Assembly (NCBI GenBank): GCA_031269865.1
Contig: JAISYO010000188.1
Span: forward strand, 1 to 43,231
From: Dysgonamonadaceae bacterium
GTDB lineage: Bacteria > Bacteroidota > Bacteroidia > Bacteroidales > Dysgonomonadaceae
Direction of reading: 5' to 3'
DNA length: 43,231 nt
Part shown: one piece after another, positions 32,126 through 40,991 of the stretch
How the letters are laid out: the number at the start of each line of letters is the position of its first letter
How positions within the stretch are numbered: position 1 is the first letter of the stretch
Notes under the pieces: generated by a model
Database searches by the model: none
Told to the model about the DNA's origin: nothing
Seen by the model: the letters and a program-made list of their open reading frames with translations, nothing else
Program-made: the position numbers and the translations under genes

Positions 32126-35119
32126 ATGAAAAACAAAGAATTATTCAAAAATTATCCCGATAGGGATTTTATGTCAGCGGAAGGGTTGAAGTCCCTTCTC
32201 AGCCCTGCGTGCCGCAGGTGCGCAATACTTGGATTGATGTTGCTTTTGGCGGTTTCGGGGATTGCCCAAGTACCTCCCCCTTCCTGCTACGAACCCACCC
32301 GCAACGAGGGTATCGCCGCATACAACAAAGGCGAATACGACAAGGCGATAACATATTTTTATCTTGCACTGAATACTTGTCCCGACATGCCGAACAACAA
32401 CGACTTGCAGGCATATATTGACAAATGTATCGCCGCAAAGGGAAAAAAGGCGGATAACGATGCGGAACGGAAAAAACAAAGGGAAGCAAAAAAGAAACAA
32501 AAAGCAGAAAAAACCACCCTTATTTCCGACAAAGGAGTGGTAATCAACGGAATCACATGGGCAACCCGCAATGTGGATGCGCCCGGAACATTTACTAAAA
32601 ATCCCGAAGATGCAGGAATGTTTTATCAGTGGAACCGAAAAATAGGTTGGAGCAGTGCTTCCCCCATGGTTAATTCCGATGGAGGTACAACTTGGGACGA
32701 AACACATATCGATGGCTCAACTTGGGAAAAGGCAAACGATCCATGCCCATCGGGATGGCGGGTGCCGACATGGTTTGAGTTTGAACGCCTGTTAAATTTC
32801 GGTAGCGGATGGATAACAAAAAACGGAGTTAATGGACGGATTTTCGGCTTCGACTCAAACACGCTTTTTTTGCCGGCTGCGGGTTGGAACAGCAACAGCA
32901 ACAACGACAATCTGTCTGGCAATTATTGGTCTGCCACTCCTTACGGTTCAACGAACTTTACGTGGGGCTTGACTTTTAGCAGCTTCCTCCGCATAGGCGT
33001 GTTCTATGGCTTCCGCAACGGTGGACATTTGGTTCGTTGCGTGGCGGATTCGTCCCCCTCTTGCTATGAGCCCACTCGTGGCAAGGGCAAAGACGCATAC
33101 AAAAAAGGCGAATACGACAAGGCAATGATGTATTTCAACCTTGCGAATACTTGCCCCGACAAGCCGAGTAACAACGACTTGCAGTCATATCTCAATAAAT
33201 GCAAGGACGCAAAGGAAAAGGCAGAGGCAAAGCAACAGATGCAAGATAAAGCCGAGCAACTTGCACTGCGAGTTGGAGGCATAGCAATCAACGGCGTTGT
33301 TTGGGCGAAAAGCAATGTGGATGCGCCCGGCACTTTTGTCAAAAATCCCGGAGATGACGGAATGCTCTATCAATGGAACGGAAAGAAAGGCTGGTATTCC
33401 ACTGGTGACGTTTCCGGCTGGGACAGCATAACACCAAGCAGTACGATTTGGGAAAAAGTAAATGATCCGTGCCCTGCCGGTTGGCGAGTGCCGACAAGAT
33501 TTGAGATAGAAAGTCTGGCAAGTTCCGGCAGAGAGATAATAAAAAACGGTTTTTCACGCCTTGCGTTCGGTTCGGGTTCCAATACGGTACTATTGCCTTC
33601 CGTTGGCTACCGCGCCGGCAACAACGGTACGTCCTACGGTTTGGGAGACTTCAGCTACTATTGGTCTGCCACCCCCGATAGTTTGGAACGTGCGTGGGGC
33701 TTGTTCTTTTTCTACTACCCCGATGGTGGTACTAACGGACGCTCGTACACGCGCAGCCTCCATCGTAACTGCGGTTTTCCGATCCGTTGCGTGGCGGAAG
33801 ACGACACGCCGAATAACAATGCGGAACAAAAACGACAGTGGGAGGCGGAAGTGCAAAAGCGGATAGAAGCAGAAGCAAACCGAAAGTACGAGGCAGAAGC
33901 AAGGCGACAGATGCAAGAAAAAGCCGAGCAACTTGCACTGCGAGTTGGCGGAGTGGCAATCAACGGCGTTACTTGGGCAACCCGCAATGTGGATGCGCCC
34001 GGCACTTTTGCCAAAAATCCCGAAGATGCAGGAATGTTCTATCAATGGAACGGAAAGAGAGGCTGGGCTTCAACGGGCGACGTTTCCGGCTGGGACAGTA
34101 GCATTCCAATCGGTACTACTTTGGAAGAGGCAAACGATCCATGTCCGCCGGGTTGGCGAGTGCCGACAATGGTTGAGATGGAAATACTATTAAGCTCTGG
34201 TAGTCAATGGAAAACACAAAACGGTGTAGATGGACGTGTATTCGGTTCCGGCTTAAACACGGTGTTTTTGCCTGCTGCGAACAACCGTCTCAACGATGGT
34301 AACCTTGATGGTAGCCTCAACCGCATCAACAGTAAGGGAGGCTTCTATTGGTCTGCCACCCCCAACGGTTCGAACTTTGCATGGGGTATGCTCTTCGGTG
34401 GCGGTCGCCGTGCGAATATGCTTTTCGGCTACCGAGGCAATGGTTATTCAGTCCGTTGCGTGGCGGAAGACGACACGCCTAATGAAGATGTGAAACAAAA
34501 ACAACAGAGGGAGGCGGAAACGCAAAAGCAGAAAGAGGCTGAGCAACAAAGGCAAAGAGAGGCAACGCAAAAGCAAAAACACGCCGAGCAACTTGCAGCA
34601 CGAATTGGCGGAGTGGCAATCAACGGCGTTGTTTGGGCGAAAAGCAATGTGGATGCGCCCGGCACTTTTGCCAAAAATCCCGAAGATGGCGGAATGTTTT
34701 ATCAATGGAACAGAAAGAAAGATTGGACATCCACGGGCGATGTTTCGGGTTGGGACAGTAGCATTCCAATCGGTGCGACTTTGGAAAAGGCAAACGATCC
34801 ATGCCCGTCGGGTTGGCGAGTACCCACAATGGCTGAATTTGAAAGCCTTCTCGATTCCGGTAGCAGATGGACAACGCTCAACGGCGTGAATGGACGTGTA
34901 TTCGGATCACGTTCCAATACAGTGTTTTTGCCTGCGGATGGAAGACTTGTCCATGGCGATGGTTCGCTCAGCAATCAGGGAGATAGGGGCGACTATTGGT
35001 CTGCCACCCCCCACGGTTTGCTCAATGCGTGGTACTTGACTTTTGACGGTAGCTACGCGGGCGCGGGTGGCTACTACTGTCGCAACTTCGGCTTTTCAAT
35101 CCGTTGCGTGGCGGAGTAG
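32126..35119 (+). CDS. Secreted protein with four FISUMP (Fibrobacter succinogenes major paralogous) domains
   Basis: This 997-aa exported protein has an unusually long N-region before the hydrophobic core (ILGLMLLLAVSGIAQ); a start at Met16 (32171) is possible. Two TPR-like units (about 54-103 and 313-362: AYxKGEYDKAxxYF, then NTCPDxPxNNDLQ) precede FISUMP domains 1 and 2. FISUMP domains lie at about 137-308, 385-558, 609-781 and 829-997. Each has NGxxWAxxNVDAPGTF, then PCPxGWRVPT, YWSATP and a final RCVAE. Lysine/glutamate/glutamine-rich coiled linkers separate domains 2-4. The family is of unknown function, likely surface-exposed. DNA of repeats 2, 3 and 4 is highly similar and mosaic. Confidence 0.85.
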   Translation: MKNKELFKNYPDRDFMSAEGLKSLLSPACRRCAILGLMLLLAVSGIAQVPPPSCYEPTRNEGIAAYNKGEYDKAITYFYLALNTCPDMPNNNDLQAYIDKCIAAKGKKADNDAERKKQREAKKKQKAEKTTLISDKGVVINGITWATRNVDAPGTFTKNPEDAGMFYQWNRKIGWSSASPMVNSDGGTTWDETHIDGSTWEKANDPCPSGWRVPTWFEFERLLNFGSGWITKNGVNGRIFGFDSNTLFLPAAGWNSNSNNDNLSGNYWSATPYGSTNFTWGLTFSSFLRIGVFYGFRNGGHLVRCVADSSPSCYEPTRGKGKDAYKKGEYDKAMMYFNLANTCPDKPSNNDLQSYLNKCKDAKEKAEAKQQMQDKAEQLALRVGGIAINGVVWAKSNVDAPGTFVKNPGDDGMLYQWNGKKGWYSTGDVSGWDSITPSSTIWEKVNDPCPAGWRVPTRFEIESLASSGREIIKNGFSRLAFGSGSNTVLLPSVGYRAGNNGTSYGLGDFSYYWSATPDSLERAWGLFFFYYPDGGTNGRSYTRSLHRNCGFPIRCVAEDDTPNNNAEQKRQWEAEVQKRIEAEANRKYEAEARRQMQEKAEQLALRVGGVAINGVTWATRNVDAPGTFAKNPEDAGMFYQWNGKRGWASTGDVSGWDSSIPIGTTLEEANDPCPPGWRVPTMVEMEILLSSGSQWKTQNGVDGRVFGSGLNTVFLPAANNRLNDGNLDGSLNRINSKGGFYWSATPNGSNFAWGMLFGGGRRANMLFGYRGNGYSVRCVAEDDTPNEDVKQKQQREAETQKQKEAEQQRQREATQKQKHAEQLAARIGGVAINGVVWAKSNVDAPGTFAKNPEDGGMFYQWNRKKDWTSTGDVSGWDSSIPIGATLEKANDPCPSGWRVPTMAEFESLLDSGSRWTTLNGVNGRVFGSRSNTVFLPADGRLVHGDGSLSNQGDRGDYWSATPHGLLNAWYLTFDGSYAGAGGYYCRNFGFSIRCVAE

Positions 35120-35163
35120 GTTTTACTATTTTCAATGGTTATGAGAAACAAAATCAAATTCAT

Positions 35164-35194
35164 TTGATTTTGCCCTCAGCTTTCACTACCTTTG
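35164..35194 (+). promoter_or_regulatory. Promoter of the split leuS operon
   Basis: TTG (35164-35166), a 20-nt spacer and TACCTTTG (35187-35194) match the consensus. The leuS start codon is at 35219, which is why the earlier TTG at 35192 in the ORF track is rejected. Confidence 0.78.
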
Positions 35195-35218
35195 CAACAA
35201 TTTTTTAAGGATAGAAAA

Positions 35219-36820
35219 ATGGATTACAATTTCGGAGAAATAGAAAAAAAGTGGAAGCAATACTGGATTGACAATCAGACGTATAAAGTAACGGAAGACG
35301 CATCGAAACCAAAATACTACGTCCTCGATATGTTTCCCTACCCTTCGGGTGCCGGCTTGCACGTGGGGCATCCACTGGGATATATCGCGTCCGATATTTT
35401 TTCGCGCTACAAACGCTTGCAGGGATTCAACGTGCTTCACCCGATGGGTTACGATGCCTACGGGCTTCCTGCCGAGCAATACGCCATACAGACGGGGCAG
35501 CATCCGGCGATAACCACCCGCAACAACATTGCGCGATATAGGGAACAGCTGGACAAAATCGGCTTCTCTTTCGATTGGAGCAGGGAAGTGCAGACTTGCG
35601 ATCCGGCGTATTACAAGTGGACTCAATGGGCGTTCATCAAAATGTTCCATAGCTATTATTGCAACGACGAACAACAAGCACGCCCCATCGCCGAACTAGT
35701 TTCCGTTTTCGAGCGGCAAGGCACAAAAGATTTGAATGTCGCGTGCAGTGAAGAAATCAGCTTCACTGCCGAAGAATGGAATGCCAAAACCGAAACCGAA
35801 AAACAGCAAACCTTGATGAACTACCGCATTGCCTACCTCGGCGATACGATAGTAAATTGGTGCGCGGCGTTGGGAACGGTGCTCGCCAATGACGAAGTGA
35901 GCGAAGGATTGTCCATTCGGGGCGGTTATCCGGTGGAACAGAAAAAGATGCGCCAATGGTGCTTGCGCGTTTCGGCATACGCCCAACGATTGCTCGACGG
36001 CTTGGATATGGTGGAATGGACTGATTCCCTGAAAGAAACGCAACGCAATTGGATCGGGCGTTCGATGGGCGCGGAAATGGATTTTCAAATCGACAATGAA
36101 AAATTGCCGTCGATAAAAATTTTCACGACAAGGGCAGATACCATTTTCGGCGTTACTTTTATGGTGCTTGCGCCTGAAAGCGAATATGTTAAACAGTTGG
36201 TTACTCCCGATCGAAAAGCGGAAGTGGAAACCTATCTCGAAAAAACCAAGAAGAAAACCGAGCGCGAGCGCATCGCCGATAAATCGGTTAGCGGTGTTTT
36301 TTCTGGTTCTTGCGCGATTCACCCCTTCTCTGGCGAGCAAATCCCCATCTGGATTTCCGATTACGTGCTGGCAGGATACGGAACGGGCGCAATTATGGCT
36401 GTTCCCGCGCATGACAGCCGCGACTATGCTTTTGCCCGGTATTTCAACCTGCCGATTATCCCCCTTATCGAAGGTTGCGACGTGTCGGAAGAAAGTTTCG
36501 ATGCGAAAGAGGGCGTTATGGTTAATTCGGGATTCCTGAACGGACTGACGGTAAAAGAAGCGATTCCTCGCGCCATAGACGAAATAGAAAAACTCGGTTT
36601 CGGGCGGCGAAAAATAAATTACCGCCTGCGTGACGCCATTTTCAGCCGTCAGCGTTATTGGGGCGAGCCTTTCCCGATTTATTACAAAGACGGTATGCCA
36701 TACACGGTTGCCTTAGAGGATTTGCCGATAGAACTGCCCGAAGTGGATAAATTTCTGCCTACGGAAACAGGTGAACCACCGCTTGGGAGGGCGAAGAACT
36801 GGGAGTATGAGGAAAAGTAA
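35219..36820 (+). CDS. leuS: Leucyl-tRNA synthetase, N-terminal half (HIGH motif and editing domain)
   Basis: This 533-aa fragment begins [16 protein letters not shown]. It holds the class I HIGH motif in [16 protein letters not shown] (about 42-57) and the CP1 editing domain, with the Thr-rich [14 protein letters not shown] and the [19 protein letters not shown] loop. After [14 protein letters not shown] it reaches [14 protein letters not shown]. Here an ordinary LeuRS would run on into the leucine-specific insert and then [10 protein letters not shown]; instead it ends EYEEK and TAA. No frameshift or decay is seen. It cannot charge tRNA alone, because the KMSKS loop and anticodon domain are in the separate gene at 38927. 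Two foreign genes follow at 18- and 2-nt spacings. Confidence 0.93.
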   Translation: MDYNFGEIEKKWKQYWIDNQTYKVTEDASKPKYYVLDMFPYPSGAGLHVGHPLGYIASDIFSRYKRLQGFNVLHPMGYDAYGLPAEQYAIQTGQHPAITTRNNIARYREQLDKIGFSFDWSREVQTCDPAYYKWTQWAFIKMFHSYYCNDEQQARPIAELVSVFERQGTKDLNVACSEEISFTAEEWNAKTETEKQQTLMNYRIAYLGDTIVNWCAALGTVLANDEVSEGLSIRGGYPVEQKKMRQWCLRVSAYAQRLLDGLDMVEWTDSLKETQRNWIGRSMGAEMDFQIDNEKLPSIKIFTTRADTIFGVTFMVLAPESEYVKQLVTPDRKAEVETYLEKTKKKTERERIADKSVSGVFSGSCAIHPFSGEQIPIWISDYVLAGYGTGAIMAVPAHDSRDYAFARYFNLPIIPLIEGCDVSEESFDAKEGVMVNSGFLNGLTVKEAIPRAIDEIEKLGFGRRKINYRLRDAIFSRQRYWGEPFPIYYKDGMPYTVALEDLPIELPEVDKFLPTETGEPPLGRAKNWEYEEK

Positions 36821-36825
36821 TTTTA
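36812..36825. repeat. Direct repeat at left junction of the leuS insertion
   Basis: GAAAAGTAATTTTA matches GAAAATTAATTTTA at 38914-38927 in 13 of 14 positions. It contains the stop codon of the N-terminal leuS half. Confidence 0.5.
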
Positions 36826-38913
36826 AAACATTCACAATATGGACAAGATTTCATTCATATTACTGTTGCTTGCTTTCGGCATGAATATAGTGGCGCAAGA
36901 AACATATCCTACTGAATCAGAAAAAGATTTGTACTGGCAACCAGAAAGGCAAATTCAATTCTCTGATTATCAATCAACCATTGATATTAATTGTATTAAA
37001 TATAACGAAAAATATGGCGTGCAAATGTCGTCAAATATTGGTTTTAGAAAAATTGTTGATGTTCCTAAAAAACGAGGGAAAATAGATAAAGGTTATATTG
37101 TTCCCGTTTTTTGCAAAAATTGTTCTTGTATCCTTTCGGAAGATTCTTTGGGATTGTTGGTTGATAGATTATTGTTTGACATTACAGAAACTTGTGCGAG
37201 AAGTGCTCGTAAGGATTTGTCCGATTTTCAAATAACAGGAAACATAGATAATCCTAATGCAATGTTTTTTACTTCGATAACAAATAAATGGGACGAATTT
37301 AGAAAAGGTGTTTTTGCTACAATAATAAAAGAAGTTTTGGTTGATAAAATTGATACGGCATACATAAGTTGGCGAAAAATTGTTGATGAAAAGTTAGAAC
37401 AAACAAAAGAATATGCGACAACGCCAAAAGATTGTTATAGATTTGTTGCGGGAAAGCCTGTTGAAAAAGGATATAAACAGGCAAAAACTATTGTGGGCGA
37501 TATGAGAAGAAATAAGGAAACCGAAAAAACAAATTAATTATGCCCACAACCTGCACATATCAACTTCCCGACAGCAATATTTCACTTGAAGTGTTGCTCG
37601 AAGACGGCAGCGTTTGGCTGACGATAGACCAAATGGCGATGCTGTATGGCAGGTCGCGAGCAACCGTCAATGAACATATCTTGAATATTTTCAAAGACGG
37701 CGAACTTTTGCGCGAGAATGTAACGAGAAAAATCGGAATTTCCGATTTTTCTTCCGGTGTTTCCACCAAGCCGACGAACTACTATAATTTCGATTTAATT
37801 CTCTCGCTCGGCTACCGCATCAAGTCGCCGCAAACCGCGCCGTTTCGTGTGTGGGCAACCGACAGGATAGCAGAAGTAAAAGAGCTACAAATGCCTATAA
37901 TACAGGAAAATAGCGACATAGTTTTTTACTCCGACCCCGATGGGAAATTGCACGTAGAACTCACTTTCGACGGCGATACTTTTTGGACTACACAGCGCAA
38001 AATGGGCGAACTTTTCAGCGTCGAAACACATACGATTAACTACCATTTGACACAAATTTTTGAGTCAAATGAGTTGAATCGGTATTCAGTTATTCGAAAA
38101 ATTCGAATAACTGCCCCCGATGGAAAACAGTACGACACGCTCTTTTACAACCTTGATGCGATTATCGCAGTGGGGTATCGGGTAAATTCGGTGCGGGCAA
38201 CGCAGTTTCGTACTTGGGCAACGCAGGTTTTGAGTGAATTTCTTCGCAACGGTATTGCAATGGACGACGAGCGTTTTAAAAAAGGGGACAAATGGAGTAA
38301 AGAACATTTTCAAATGGTTTTGGAACGGATTCAGGAAATTCGCACTTCTGAACGGCTATTGTATCAGAAAATTACCGATATTTATGCAACGGCAGACGAT
38401 TACCGGAAAGATGCTTTAACCACGCGGCATTTCTACGCCAAAGTGCAAAATAAACTGCATTGGGCGATTACGGGGCAGACGGCGGCGGAAATCATTTACA
38501 CCCACGCCGACGCCTCGAAACTGAATATGGGCTTGACGAGTTGGAAACTTGCGCCACACGGAAAAATTATGAAATCCGATGTGGATATTGCCAAAAATTA
38601 TTTGTCGGAAGAACATATCAAAGAACTCAATCAGATTGTTTCGGCATATTTGGATTTAGCGGAAAACCGTGCTAAACGACACATTACCACCACGATGGAA
38701 GATTGGGCGATGTTTTTGGACAGTTTTTTGGAGCTTTCATCGTACCCGATTTTGCTCGATGCAGGAAAAATTACTGCCGAGCAGGCAAAAATCAAAGCGT
38801 ATGAGGAATATAACAAATTCCGCGTAATTCAGGATAAAAGATACGAATCGGATTTTGACAAAGAATTACGATTGTTAATGGAAAAACAAGCTGAATATCA
38901 AAAAACTAAAAGA
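36826..38913. mobile_element. Two-gene insertion inside leuS
   Basis: About 2.1 kb between the two leuS halves carries a secreted protein gene and a rhuM-type gene, both on the leuS strand and tightly packed. The first gene is visibly AT-rich compared with leuS. No transposase, integrase or terminal inverted repeat is visible. The junctions are marked by a 14-bp near-identical direct repeat. The position corresponds to a variable surface segment of Bacteroidota LeuRS, so the block may be a cargo module using a tolerant site in an essential gene. Confidence 0.6.
36839..37537 (+). CDS. Secreted protein of unknown function inserted in leuS
   Basis: This 232-aa protein has a signal peptide (MDKISFILLLLAFGMNIVAQ). 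The mature part opens KDLYWQPERQIQFSDYQS, a Trp- and aromatic-rich start seen in various Bacteroidota secreted proteins. It has three Cys in the middle (FCKNCSCI) and a helical second half (GLLVDRLLFDITETCARSARKDL). The C-terminus is basic and ends with a charged tail. No HExxH or other catalytic motif is seen. I do not recognise the family. It starts 18 nt after the N-terminal leuS half and ends 2 nt before the rhuM-type gene, so it is co-transcribed with both. Confidence 0.8.
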   Translation: MDKISFILLLLAFGMNIVAQETYPTESEKDLYWQPERQIQFSDYQSTIDINCIKYNEKYGVQMSSNIGFRKIVDVPKKRGKIDKGYIVPVFCKNCSCILSEDSLGLLVDRLLFDITETCARSARKDLSDFQITGNIDNPNAMFFTSITNKWDEFRKGVFATIIKEVLVDKIDTAYISWRKIVDEKLEQTKEYATTPKDCYRFVAGKPVEKGYKQAKTIVGDMRRNKETEKTN

Positions 38914-38922
38914 GAAAATTAA
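37540..38922 (+). CDS. RhuM-family protein with two tandem RhuM N-domains
   Basis: RhuM (virulence protein RhuM) proteins of about 330 aa are common, often mobile, and of unclear function. This one is 460 aa because the N-terminal DNA-binding-like unit is present twice. Unit 1 (about 10-110) has [20 protein letters not shown]...[16 protein letters not shown]...FRVWAT. Unit 2 (about 130-240) has [20 protein letters not shown]...[16 protein letters not shown]...FRTWAT. The usual C-terminal Fic/DOC-like helical part follows, without an obvious HPFxxGN Fic motif. It overlaps no gene: it starts 2 nt after the secreted protein and ends 4 nt before the leuS C-terminal half. Confidence 0.88.
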   Translation: MPTTCTYQLPDSNISLEVLLEDGSVWLTIDQMAMLYGRSRATVNEHILNIFKDGELLRENVTRKIGISDFSSGVSTKPTNYYNFDLILSLGYRIKSPQTAPFRVWATDRIAEVKELQMPIIQENSDIVFYSDPDGKLHVELTFDGDTFWTTQRKMGELFSVETHTINYHLTQIFESNELNRYSVIRKIRITAPDGKQYDTLFYNLDAIIAVGYRVNSVRATQFRTWATQVLSEFLRNGIAMDDERFKKGDKWSKEHFQMVLERIQEIRTSERLLYQKITDIYATADDYRKDALTTRHFYAKVQNKLHWAITGQTAAEIIYTHADASKLNMGLTSWKLAPHGKIMKSDVDIAKNYLSEEHIKELNQIVSAYLDLAENRAKRHITTTMEDWAMFLDSFLELSSYPILLDAGKITAEQAKIKAYEEYNKFRVIQDKRYESDFDKELRLLMEKQAEYQKTKREN

Positions 38923-38927
38923 TTTTA
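38914..38927. repeat. Direct repeat at right junction of the leuS insertion
   Basis: GAAAATTAATTTTA, 13/14 identical to 36812-36825. It contains the rhuM stop codon, and its last base is the first base of the start codon of the leuS C-terminal half. Confidence 0.5.
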
Positions 38928-40102
38928 TGGAAACTAAAAAATACCCTCTCGAGCTAAACACTATGCCCGGTTTTGCCGGCAGTTCGGCGTATTACCTGCG
39001 CTATATGGATCCGCACAACGACAAGGAATTGGTTTCGGAAAAAGCCGATGGCTACTGGCGGAACGTCGATTTGTACGTCGGCGGAACGGAACACGCTACC
39101 GGACACTTGATTTACAGCCGTTTCTGGAATAAATTCCTATACGATTTGGGCGTTTCCGCAGAGGAAGAACCCTTCAAAAAATTAGTGAACCAAGGTATGA
39201 TTCAGGGGCGGAGTAATTTTGTGTACCGCGTCAAAAACACGAACACCTTTGTTTCGTTCAATTTGATGGGGCAATACGAGGTAACGCCGATCCACGTAGA
39301 TGTAAACATTGTTTCGAACGACATATTAGACATTGAGGCGTTCAAAAATTGGAACCCCGAATACAAAACCGCCGAGTTTATCCTCGAAGACGGGAAATAC
39401 GTCTGCGGTTGGGCGGTGGAAAAAATGTCGAAGTCGATGTTCAATGTGGTAAACCCCGACGACATTGTTGAAAAATACGGGGCGGACACCTTGCGTTTGT
39501 ACGAGATGTTCCTCGGTCCCTTGGAACAGTCGAAACCTTGGGACACCAACGGAATCGACGGCGTGCACCGTTTCCTGCGCCGGTTGTGGAACTTGTTTTT
39601 CGACAACGGCGAATTGGCTGTTTCCAACGGCGAAGCCACGAAAGACGAATTGAAATCGATCCACAAGCTCATCAAGAAAGTAACGTTGGACATCGAGTCT
39701 TTTTCGTTCAACACCTCGGTTTCGGCGTTTATGATTTGCGTGAACGAACTCACGCAGCTGAAATGCAACAAACGTTCCGTTTTGTCCGATTTGTTGGTTT
39801 GCATCGCGCCTTTCGCGCCGCACATCGCTGAAGAGTTGTGGCACGTCATCGGCAATCAGACGTCGGTTTGCGATGCAAAATGGGTGTCCTACAACGAAGA
39901 ATACTTGAAAGAAGCCTCGTTCCCCTACTCTATCTCGTTCAACGGAAAATCGCGTTACGTCTTGGAATTTCCTGCCGAAGCCGGCAATCAGGAAATCGAG
40001 GCAGCTGTGCTTTCGCACCCCAATTCGGCAAAATGGCTCGAAGGGAAAACGCCGAAAAAAGTGATCATCGTCCCGAAAAAAATAGTGAACGTCGTTGTTT
40101 AA
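38927..40102 (+). CDS. leuS: Leucyl-tRNA synthetase, C-terminal half (KMSKS motif and tRNA-binding domains)
   Basis: This 391-aa fragment starts [20 protein letters not shown], exactly where a full-length Bacteroidota LeuRS resumes after its variable segment. It carries [18 protein letters not shown], the KMSKS loop in [19 protein letters not shown] (about 165-183), the anticodon-binding helices ([32 protein letters not shown]) and the C-terminal ubiquitin-like end with [13 protein letters not shown]. The frame is undamaged. Together the halves (533 + 391 aa) equal a normal enzyme length. Splicing in trans as a two-subunit enzyme is plausible: Aquifex aeolicus has a natural two-subunit LeuRS. 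Function here is inference. Confidence 0.93.
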   Translation: METKKYPLELNTMPGFAGSSAYYLRYMDPHNDKELVSEKADGYWRNVDLYVGGTEHATGHLIYSRFWNKFLYDLGVSAEEEPFKKLVNQGMIQGRSNFVYRVKNTNTFVSFNLMGQYEVTPIHVDVNIVSNDILDIEAFKNWNPEYKTAEFILEDGKYVCGWAVEKMSKSMFNVVNPDDIVEKYGADTLRLYEMFLGPLEQSKPWDTNGIDGVHRFLRRLWNLFFDNGELAVSNGEATKDELKSIHKLIKKVTLDIESFSFNTSVSAFMICVNELTQLKCNKRSVLSDLLVCIAPFAPHIAEELWHVIGNQTSVCDAKWVSYNEEYLKEASFPYSISFNGKSRYVLEFPAEAGNQEIEAAVLSHPNSAKWLEGKTPKKVIIVPKKIVNVVV

Positions 40103-40114
40103 AAAAATAACCGT

Positions 40115-40984
40115 ATGACTAAAAATATTCGTTACCTGAAATCTTTCTATTGGAAAGATTATGTTACCATTACCCTCGGACTTTCCCTTTTCGTGGTGGG
40201 TTTTACCGGTTTCATCGTCCCCAATCAGATTGTAGCCGGGGGCTTGGGGGGCGTGAGCCTTCTGCTCAAATCGGCATTCGGCGTCCCGGTTTCCGTAACG
40301 TATTTGGTGGTAAACAGCGTGTTGCTCGTGATGGCGTGGTTTATCCTCGGCAAAAACTACGTGATGAAATCGTTCTACGGGGTAATGGGCATCAGTTTGT
40401 TGATGGGTGTTGGCGAGAAACTGATTAGCGAACCCTTGATTCACGCCGATCCGCTGATGTCGAGCATCATAGGGGCGGTGTGCTGCGGTGTGGGTTTGGG
40501 CTTGGTTTATTCAACTAACGGAAGCACGGGGGGAACCGACATTGTCGGCGCGATGATTACCAAATACCGCTATATCAGTATGGGGCGCGGTTTGCTTTAT
40601 ATCGACATTGTTGTCGTGGCGAGTTCCTTTTTGCTTTTCCATAGCGTGGAAAAGATTATTTACGGACTGATTGTCATTTCCGTGATGTATTACACGGCGG
40701 ATATGGTTCTCAACGGGGCGAAACAATCGGTTCAGTTCATCATTTTCTCGGCGAAATACGATCAGATCGCCTCGCATATCAATTCGGAACTGCATCGCGG
40801 CTGCACCATTCTCGACGGCACGGGGTGGTATTCCCAACAACCTCAGAAAGTGATTATTGTGTTGGCGCGCAAAACCGAATCCGTCAGCATTTTCCGTTTG
40901 GTAAAACGCATCGATGAGAACGCCTTCATTTCGCAGAGCAACGTGGTGGGCGTGTATGGGAAAGGCTTCGATCAGATTAAGTGA
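40115..40984 (+). CDS. YitT-family membrane protein
   Basis: This 289-aa protein has about five or six membrane helices, with the family's glycine-rich stretch IVPNQIVAGGLGGVSLLLKS and VYSTNGSTGGTDIVGAMI. It has a C-terminal soluble DUF2179 domain (GCTILDGTGWYSQQPQKVI, then QSNVVGVYGKGFDQI). The transported molecule is unknown. It starts 12 nt after the leuS C-terminal half, so it is probably in the same operon. It is convergent with the ABC-F gene, with 7 nt between the stops. Confidence 0.9.
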   Translation: MTKNIRYLKSFYWKDYVTITLGLSLFVVGFTGFIVPNQIVAGGLGGVSLLLKSAFGVPVSVTYLVVNSVLLVMAWFILGKNYVMKSFYGVMGISLLMGVGEKLISEPLIHADPLMSSIIGAVCCGVGLGLVYSTNGSTGGTDIVGAMITKYRYISMGRGLLYIDIVVVASSFLLFHSVEKIIYGLIVISVMYYTADMVLNGAKQSVQFIIFSAKYDQIASHINSELHRGCTILDGTGWYSQQPQKVIIVLARKTESVSIFRLVKRIDENAFISQSNVVGVYGKGFDQIK

Positions 40985-40991
40985 TTGTTTG

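Noticed and set aside
33251-34750. CRISPR array, suggested by regularly repeated DNA
   Set aside because: The repeats are long, coding, in frame and about 660 bp apart; they are protein domains. No CRISPR-like short repeat/spacer pattern was seen in the window.
35192-35218. Upstream start for leuS
   Set aside because: The TTG at 35192 overlaps the -7 promoter box, and the conserved LeuRS N-terminus begins at MDYNF (35219).
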